This document shows, piece after piece, positions 25,501 through 30,067 of a stretch of 30,067 nt of DNA (the stretch's first letter is position 1; the number at the start of each line of letters is the position of its first letter). A program made the translations under genes and the position numbers. Below the pieces are notes generated by a model. That model had not been told where the DNA came from, did no database searches, and worked only from the letters and a program-made list of their open reading frames with translations. Source of the DNA: 1162T-S-0a-05 sp050299435 (GTDB lineage: Bacteria > Pseudomonadota > Gammaproteobacteria > Pseudomonadales > Cellvibrionaceae); the NCBI GenBank assembly GCA_050299435.1, contig JBNKVX010000043.1, positions 1 through 30,067 on the forward strand. Reading direction: 5' to 3'.

Positions 25501-26102
25501 ACCTCGCTGCCATTGACGAATTTAAAGTGGAATCCGAGCGTAAAAATTATCTCGATGCCCAGAATGAAGATTTGCAGGAAGCTTTGGAAACCCTGGAAAA
25601 CGCGATTAAGAAAATCGATAAAGAGACAAGAACCCGTTTTAAAGAAACCTTTGATCAAATCAATACAGGCTTGCAGGAGCTTTTCCCAAAAGTTTTCGGC
25701 GGCGGGCATGCCTATTTGGAAATGACAGGTGAAGATTTGCTTGATACGGGTGTTGCCATTATGGCTCGACCACCAGGGAAGAAAAACAGCTCAATTCATT
25801 TGCTTTCGGGTGGTGAAAAAGCGTTGACGGCAATAGCTCTGGTTTTTTCAATCTTCCGTTTGAATCCCGCTCCTTTTTGTATGCTGGATGAGGTCGATGC
25901 GCCTCTGGATGATGCAAACGTTGAGCGCTATGCGAAGATGGTGAAAGAAAGCTCTAAAGATATACAATTCATCTACATCACACACAATAAAATCGCCATG
26001 GAAATGGCGCAGCAGTTAATGGGCGTGACTATGCATGAGCCCGGTGTATCCAGAATGGTAACTGTCGATGTGGATGAAGCGGCAGAGTTGGCAGCCGTAT
26101 AA
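22590..26102 (+). CDS. smc: chromosome segregation/condensin ATPase Smc
   Basis: Smc is the ATPase arm of the bacterial condensin that organises and separates chromosomes. The 1170 residues have an N-terminal head with Walker A GPNGCGKS at 31-38, long coiled coils (about 170-500 and 660-1000) around a hinge-like region (about 500-650), and a C-terminal head with the ABC signature LSGGEK near 1072 and Walker B CMLDE at about 1097-1101. Length and motifs match full SMC, not MukB. ScpA and ScpB partners are not in the window. The ATG at 22590 has no strong ribosome site. zipA follows 54 bases later. Confidence 0.97.
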   Translation: MRLKCIKLVGFKSFVDPTNVYFPSNLCAIVGPNGCGKSNIIDAVRWVMGESSAKNLRGEAMTDVIFNGSGGRKPVGQASIELVFDNSDGKITGEYAGYNEVSVKRKVTRDAQNMYYLNGSKCRRRDITDLFLGTGLGPRSYAIIEQGMISRLIEAKPEELRVYIEEAAGISKYKERRRDTENRMRRTHENLERLTDLRDELERQLVRLKRQSSSAEKYTEFKQEERRLKAQLQTRRYRDLLTRAEEKAQHINELELKVEAKVTEHVHQDAEIEKYRTQHTDLSDKFNEVQGRYYSLGADVSRLEQGIQHAEDRERQLKLDLEQTTRDCEDADEHMASDIQKSEGWEAELLEIEPELDKVVGAEELSAAMLLEAEDAMHHWQQEWDNFNQKAANPRQQAEVQQSRIQHLEQVQQRLLERIEKLQEESRSFAVVETEDEIRELEEQVSESEILIEEKNASLTQIKQNLQDQKLSERENSEKRDELRSHLQQMKGRLASLEALQQAALDSGSEELERWKETAGLSHATLLAENIKVQTGWETAVETVLGKNLQSLCCEKLLSELSAHLGDFSKGSLTVFTRSTNTQISGESKQGSLWEKVEGDIELAPFIKQVFTAESLSSALEIQKTLAVHESVITKEGIWLGVNWLRVARVDDVSGGVLERKQEIEKLESQIAETEESVDTLTQVLEEIRSNLTGFELERERLGEALESLVTKQTELKTKASAMRAKVEQVLEAKERTKRELEEANTQIENEKINLTDARKLLQEALSSMEVDAVDREKLLNQRDAIRSQLDEARQKARRDKDKAHELTLRVQSIKTQLQSIKEGIKRLDEQKQRLHERREKLRQAIEENREPIAEHKLELESFLERRIQVEQELTDARREMEQAEHALREAERLRQQVEQAMGELRTKLEASRLDAQTIRVQSEGLQQTLLDDGFDLDNLLANLDESVGEKQLEEALTEINNRIARLGPINLAAIDEFKVESERKNYLDAQNEDLQEALETLENAIKKIDKETRTRFKETFDQINTGLQELFPKVFGGGHAYLEMTGEDLLDTGVAIMARPPGKKNSSIHLLSGGEKALTAIALVFSIFRLNPAPFCMLDEVDAPLDDANVERYAKMVKESSKDIQFIYITHNKIAMEMAQQLMGVTMHEPGVSRMVTVDVDEAAELAAV

Positions 26103-26156
26103 GAGTAGACCTTTGTAAAAAAACAGGTTTTTAAATTGGGAGGGATGAGATAGGGG

Positions 26157-27089
26157 ATGGACTGGATTACAGTCATTATTGTTTTGTTAATCATTGGCAT
26201 TATTGCTGATGGTTTACGTCGCGTACGCAAAGCAAAACGAGAAAGCCTGCGTTTGTCTCCACGAGCCAAAGAACTGGATGAAGAAAGTATTCGCGTGAGC
26301 TCCAGTGAATTCCCGTCAGGTGGTGCCCGCGTAGCGAAGCGACGGGAAGACGACGAAGTGGAAAATCTAAATCAAAACGTCAGAAAGACATACGAAGATT
26401 CTCGCGTGACTGTGGGCGCACCAAAACGTCAAGCGCCAGAACAAACCACTTTGAATTTAGAAGAAGTGGTGCCCATGTTAATGGACACCATTGAAACGAA
26501 ATACGCAAATCGGGACGACCTGGAAATTGAAGATGAGGATCCCAGGCTCGGTGATATGTCTGAACTTGAAGAATGTGCCCCCGAGCCACCTCCCGCAGTA
26601 AAAAATGATAAAAAGACTAATAAAGAAGCGCAGCAAAAAGAAGATAAAGACGCTTCAGAGGTGCTGATAATCAGCGTAATGGCAAAATCAGAAGAAAGGA
26701 TTTCGGGCGTAGACTTGCTCAATTGCTTGATGAGTCTAAATTTAAAATTTGGAGAAATGGATATTTTTCATCGTTATCAGGAAGATGACGGAGATGGACC
26801 AGTTTATTTTAGTTTGGCAAACATGGTTGTGCCGGGTACTTTCAATCTTGCTCAGATGAAAGAATTCTCAACTCCGGGCGTCACACTTTTTATGCAGCTT
26901 CCCCTGGAAGCGGGTTCCGAAACCTTGACTGCCTTCGATCTTTTTGCCCAGGCCGCAAAAACGCTCGCTCACGATTTGCAAGGTGAATTGAAAGATGAAA
27001 ATCGCAGCGTAATGACTAACCAGACTTTTGAGCATTACCGCCAACGTGTCATTGAATTTGAAAGAAGAAAAAAATTACAACACAATTAA
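26157..27089 (+). CDS. zipA: cell division protein ZipA
   Basis: ZipA anchors FtsZ to the inner membrane at the division site. The 310-residue protein has an N-terminal membrane helix (about 3-18) followed directly by a basic stretch, a long charged linker (about 40-165) and a C-terminal FtsZ-binding domain (about 168-300). The domain has a VLIISVMAK strand, GVDLLNCLMSLNLKFGEMDIFHR and a FSLANMVVPGTF block. The ATG at 26157 is preceded by purine-rich AGGGATGAGATAGGGG. Position between smc and ligA matches the gene order I recall from Pseudomonas. Confidence 0.95.
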   Translation: MDWITVIIVLLIIGIIADGLRRVRKAKRESLRLSPRAKELDEESIRVSSSEFPSGGARVAKRREDDEVENLNQNVRKTYEDSRVTVGAPKRQAPEQTTLNLEEVVPMLMDTIETKYANRDDLEIEDEDPRLGDMSELEECAPEPPPAVKNDKKTNKEAQQKEDKDASEVLIISVMAKSEERISGVDLLNCLMSLNLKFGEMDIFHRYQEDDGDGPVYFSLANMVVPGTFNLAQMKEFSTPGVTLFMQLPLEAGSETLTAFDLFAQAAKTLAHDLQGELKDENRSVMTNQTFEHYRQRVIEFERRKKLQHN

Positions 27090-27101
27090 ATTTAAAAAGG
27101 A

Positions 27102-29117
27102 ATGGCGGATATAAATACCCTAAAAACCGAATTGGATAAGCTTAAGGAAGAGCTAAATTATCATAGTCATCGCTATTATTCGCTTGATGACCCAGAACTA
27201 CCTGACGCAGAATATGACCGTCTTTTTCAGCGGCTTCTCGAAATTGAAAAACAGCACCCTGAACTACAAACTGTAGATTCGCCCTCACGCCGAGTTGGTG
27301 CGCCTCCTCTGAAGAAATTTGCAAGTGTAAAGCATGAAATGCCAATGTTGTCTTTGGATAATGCTTTTAATGAAGACGATTTGCGTGCGTTTGATAAACG
27401 GGTAAAAGATCGTTTGAAAAACAGTTCGGATATTTTTTATTGCTGTGAGCCAAAATATGACGGTATTGCGGTTAGTTTGCTGTATAAAAACGGAGTGCTT
27501 GATCGCGGGGCGACCCGTGGAGATGGTGCTACGGGTGAAGATATCACTGACAACGTGAGAACAGTTGGCTCAATTCCCTTGCGTCTTATTGGCAAAGGGT
27601 TTCCCTCAGTTTTGGAAGTGCGCGGTGAAATTTTTATGCCAAAAGACGGCTTTAAAAAATTTAATGAAAATGCGCGCACTAATAACGAAAAAATATTCGC
27701 TAACCCGCGTAATGCAGCTGCGGGAAGTTTGCGTCAGTTAGATTCTCGTATTACGGCAAAACGCCCCTTGGCGATGTGCGCTTATAGCGTCGGCTACGTC
27801 GAAGGTGATTTGCCTGGTGAGCACGACAAAATATTGAAGCGTTTGAATGAGTGGGGATTCTCAATCAGTGACCAAAGTAAAAGGGTCAAAGGGATTGAAG
27901 CTTGCATAGACTATTACGTCAAACTTGGAGAAAAACGTACTTCTTTAAATTACGATATTGATGGCATCGTGTTTAAAGTTAACGATATTTCTTTGCAAGA
28001 AAAACTGGGGTTTGTTTCGCGTGCTCCCCGCTGGGCAATAGCTTGCAAGTTTCCCGCACAAGAAGCAATGACTGTACTGGAATCTGTAGAGTTTCAAATT
28101 GGTCGTACCGGCGCGGTGACCCCTGTCGCGAAATTACAGGCCGTTGAAGTGGGTGGGGTGAGGGTTTCAAATGCCACCTTGCACAACAAAGATGAAATTG
28201 AACGCCTGAACCTTAAAATTGGTGATACTGTAGTTATTCATCGCGCGGGTGATGTAATTCCAAAAGTCGTGTCTGTGGTTGAGTCTCGTCGGCCCAAAAA
28301 TGCCAAAGCCATTATTTTTCCTCGTAATTGCCCTGTCTGTGGTTCTTTGATTGAAAGCATAGAAGGAGAAGCTGTTTCGCGCTGTAGTGGCGGTGGTAAA
28401 CGATGTTCCGCACAGCAAAAAGAGAGTATCAAGCACTTCGCCAGTCGCCAGGCGATGGACATCGATGGCTTGGGAGATAAAATTGTCGAGCTGTTGGTGG
28501 ATGAAGAATTGGTAACAACCGTTGCGGATTTATATGGCTTGAGCGTAGAGCAAATTAGCGCGCTGGATAGAATGGGGCAAAAATCTGGTGAAAACCTCGT
28601 GGAAGCGCTAGAAGCAAGTAAAAAAACTAGCTTGCCGAGATTTTTATTTGCTTTGGGAATTCGAGAAGTTGGGCAAGCAACGGCGAGAAATTTAGCTACT
28701 CATTTTGGTTCAATAGAAAAACTCATGGATGCAAATCTTGAGGCTTTGCTCGAAGTCGATGATGTTGGCCCTGTCGTGGCAAAATATATTTTTGAGTATT
28801 TTCAGCAGGAAGAATCCAGGGTGCTAATTGATGCCTTGAGAAAGCAGGGAGTCAAGTGGCCGGACATTCAGGCTAAAGGTGAAATAAACAGCGTGTTTAA
28901 AGATAAGGTTTGTGTTTTAACAGGAAGTTTAGAGCAAATGACACGGGAGCAGGCAAAAGAAAAGCTTCTAGAACTGGGTGCAAAAGTCACCGGGAGTGTT
29001 TCTGCGAAAACCGATATTTTAATTTCAGGGCCGGGTGCGGGCAGTAAACTAAAAAAAGCACAGGATTTAAACATACAAATCATTGATGAAGATACGTTTA
29101 TTAAAATGTTGGGGTAA
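27102..29117 (+). CDS. ligA: NAD-dependent DNA ligase LigA
   Basis: LigA seals nicks in duplex DNA using NAD+. The 671 residues contain the Ia domain with HSHRYYSLDDPELPDAEYD, the adenylated lysine K118 in PKYDG, the OB-fold, a zinc finger (C410, C413, C428, C435), helix-hairpin-helix repeats and a C-terminal BRCT domain (about 595-671). The finger spacing is C-x2-C-x14-C-x6-C, one residue more than the x5 remembered for E. coli LigA at the last interval. The ribosome site AAAAAGGA almost touches the ATG, an unusually short spacing, but no alternative start fits. zipA ends 12 bases upstream. Confidence 0.97.
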   Translation: MADINTLKTELDKLKEELNYHSHRYYSLDDPELPDAEYDRLFQRLLEIEKQHPELQTVDSPSRRVGAPPLKKFASVKHEMPMLSLDNAFNEDDLRAFDKRVKDRLKNSSDIFYCCEPKYDGIAVSLLYKNGVLDRGATRGDGATGEDITDNVRTVGSIPLRLIGKGFPSVLEVRGEIFMPKDGFKKFNENARTNNEKIFANPRNAAAGSLRQLDSRITAKRPLAMCAYSVGYVEGDLPGEHDKILKRLNEWGFSISDQSKRVKGIEACIDYYVKLGEKRTSLNYDIDGIVFKVNDISLQEKLGFVSRAPRWAIACKFPAQEAMTVLESVEFQIGRTGAVTPVAKLQAVEVGGVRVSNATLHNKDEIERLNLKIGDTVVIHRAGDVIPKVVSVVESRRPKNAKAIIFPRNCPVCGSLIESIEGEAVSRCSGGGKRCSAQQKESIKHFASRQAMDIDGLGDKIVELLVDEELVTTVADLYGLSVEQISALDRMGQKSGENLVEALEASKKTSLPRFLFALGIREVGQATARNLATHFGSIEKLMDANLEALLEVDDVGPVVAKYIFEYFQQEESRVLIDALRKQGVKWPDIQAKGEINSVFKDKVCVLTGSLEQMTREQAKEKLLELGAKVTGSVSAKTDILISGPGAGSKLKKAQDLNIQIIDEDTFIKMLG

Positions 29118-29119
29118 CT

Positions 29120-29719
29120 ATGAAAATTGTTTTTTTAGTAGGGGTGATGTTAACGCTTGGTGCCTGCGTTAGTTCACCGCCCAAACATGTTGACAACGTA
29201 TGTCATATATTTGACGAAAAAGGCTCCTGGTATAAGAAAGCAAAAAAGGCGAGCAAAAAGTGGGGTATACCTATCGCAGTTAATATGGCCTTTATTCATC
29301 AGGAGTCACGTTTTGTCCCAAAGGCTAAACCACCGCGAAAGAAAATATTGTGGATATTTCCTGGGCCGCGGAAGAGTAGCGCTTATGGTTACCCTCAAGC
29401 AAAAGATGAGACCTGGAAGTGGTATAAAAAAGAGAGAGGAAATTTTGGAGCGGATAGGGATGATTTTGAAGATGCAATTGATTTCATTGCCTGGTACAAC
29501 CATATTAGTGCAACGCGTTTAAAAATTGCCAAAAACGATGCTTATTCATTATACCTTGCCTATCACGAAGGGCAGGGTGGTTACGCTAGAAAGACCTGGA
29601 AAAAAAAGGGCTGGTTAATTGGTGTTGCCAAAAAAGTTAGCGCGAGAGCCGGTCGATATCAAACGCAACTGAATAAGTGTGAAGATCGGCTTAATTCATC
29701 CTGGTGGTGGCCATTTTAA
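29120..29719 (+). CDS. lipoprotein with lytic transglycosylase (SLT)-like motif
   Basis: The 199-residue protein has a lipoprotein signal with lipobox LGAC, lipidated cysteine C16. The mature part contains FIHQESRF, with E62 in the position of the catalytic glutamate of SLT-type transglycosylases, followed by SSAYGYPQAK, which resembles the AxGLxQ-like motif, and a later AYHEGQGGY. These suggest muramidase-like cleavage of peptidoglycan from the membrane. The domain is short and divergent, so catalytic activity is inferred. The C-terminus ends in a tryptophan-rich WWWPF. The ATG is 2 bases after the ligA stop, indicating co-transcription. Confidence 0.78.
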   Translation: MKIVFLVGVMLTLGACVSSPPKHVDNVCHIFDEKGSWYKKAKKASKKWGIPIAVNMAFIHQESRFVPKAKPPRKKILWIFPGPRKSSAYGYPQAKDETWKWYKKERGNFGADRDDFEDAIDFIAWYNHISATRLKIAKNDAYSLYLAYHEGQGGYARKTWKKKGWLIGVAKKVSARAGRYQTQLNKCEDRLNSSWWWPF

Positions 29720-29732
29720 TTAGGAGTCTCTA

Positions 29733-30067
29733 GTGGAAGCAGAATCTATAGTTTATGGCTGTATTAAAGATGCCTTGAGTGGTGTAGGTGATAGTGAAAG
29801 ACGAAATCGGAATCGTTCAGCAATGATTGCGCTTCCGAAGGCAGAGGAGTGGCCCTATTTAAGTCAGGAAATGTTTTCAATACCTAAAACAGAAATATTT
29901 GCAGACAAATATTTAACAGAAGTCATTCACTTTGGCGCTTCGTACAAAGCGATAGAATACGAGTGGGCGCAGTGGATGAAACGCTTTGAAACGCTGCTCG
30001 ATCAAATGTATTGGGTGTCTGCTGTTGTTCACCTTGAAACAGAATTGTCCGGCACACACACTTTTAC
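29733..30067 (+). CDS. unrecognised protein, 5' part only (runs off the right edge)
   Basis: A GTG at 29733 with TAGGAG at 29721-29726 opens a frame that remains open for 111 codons to the window end. The translation begins MEAESIVYGCIKDALSG and looks like a soluble protein with mixed charge and several aromatic residues (EWAQWMKRFETLLDQMYW). It lacks a signal peptide or a motif I can name. It lies 13 bases after the lipoprotein gene and is probably in the same operon. The ribosome site and uninterrupted frame support it as real. Confidence 0.75.
   Translation, partial: MEAESIVYGCIKDALSGVGDSERRNRNRSAMIALPKAEEWPYLSQEMFSIPKTEIFADKYLTEVIHFGASYKAIEYEWAQWMKRFETLLDQMYWVSAVVHLETELSGTHTF

Noticed and set aside
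25167..25709. A 180-codon minus-strand frame inside smc
   Set aside because: Antisense to the coiled-coil region; its Phe/Leu-rich composition is what reversing Lys/Glu-rich codons produces.

Overview
The window reads as chromosomal core sequence of a motile, respiring gammaproteobacterium, most like the Pseudomonas/Cellvibrio side of the class. The reasons are: an SMC-type condensin rather than MukB, an smc-zipA-ligA order, a System I cytochrome c maturation (ccm) cluster next to a fliK gene, CmoM, and the agmatine deiminase / N-carbamoylputrescine amidase route to putrescine. The taxonomic placement is inference from remembered gene order and protein resemblance. I see no insertion sequence, prophage, CRISPR array or toxin cluster, and no stretch above 300 bases without a gene.

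Layout. 1-9745 holds housekeeping and stress genes: an M16C (PreP-type) metalloprotease (-), the tRNA-modification methyltransferase CmoM (+), a membrane-anchored J-domain protein and an exopolyphosphatase (both -, 3 bases apart), an unassigned methyltransferase (+), MsrA (+), and a two-gene flagellar unit (-) of fliK plus a short FlhB C-terminal-domain protein. 9886-15228 is a tight ccmABCDEFG operon with overlapping or nearly touching genes. 15269-20249 interrupts the ccm set: a secreted serine hydrolase containing an assembly gap of 10 N, the aguA and aguB enzymes, an orphan periplasmic solute-binding protein (-) and a small secreted hypothetical protein. 20301-20568 carries a tRNA-Val/tRNA-Asp unit (-) with a recognisable promoter and terminator. 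20682-22429 carries ccmH and ccmI behind their own extended -10 promoter candidate. 22590-29719 is smc-zipA-ligA followed by a lipoprotein with a lytic-transglycosylase-like motif. An unrecognised gene runs off the right edge.

How the genes work together. CcmABCDE handle haem and load it onto CcmE, CcmG and CcmH handle the apocytochrome thiols, and CcmF/H/I perform ligation; all nine proteins are present although the genes sit in two blocks about 5.5 kb apart. AguA and AguB are consecutive steps from agmatine to putrescine. Smc, ZipA and LigA link chromosome organisation, divisome assembly and DNA joining in one transcription direction.

I did not find a convincing undescribed system. The points most worth checking are the split ccm cluster, the fliK/FlhB-tail pair, the paired palindromes before smc, the orphan solute-binding protein beside a small secreted protein, and the likely artefactual frame break at the N run.
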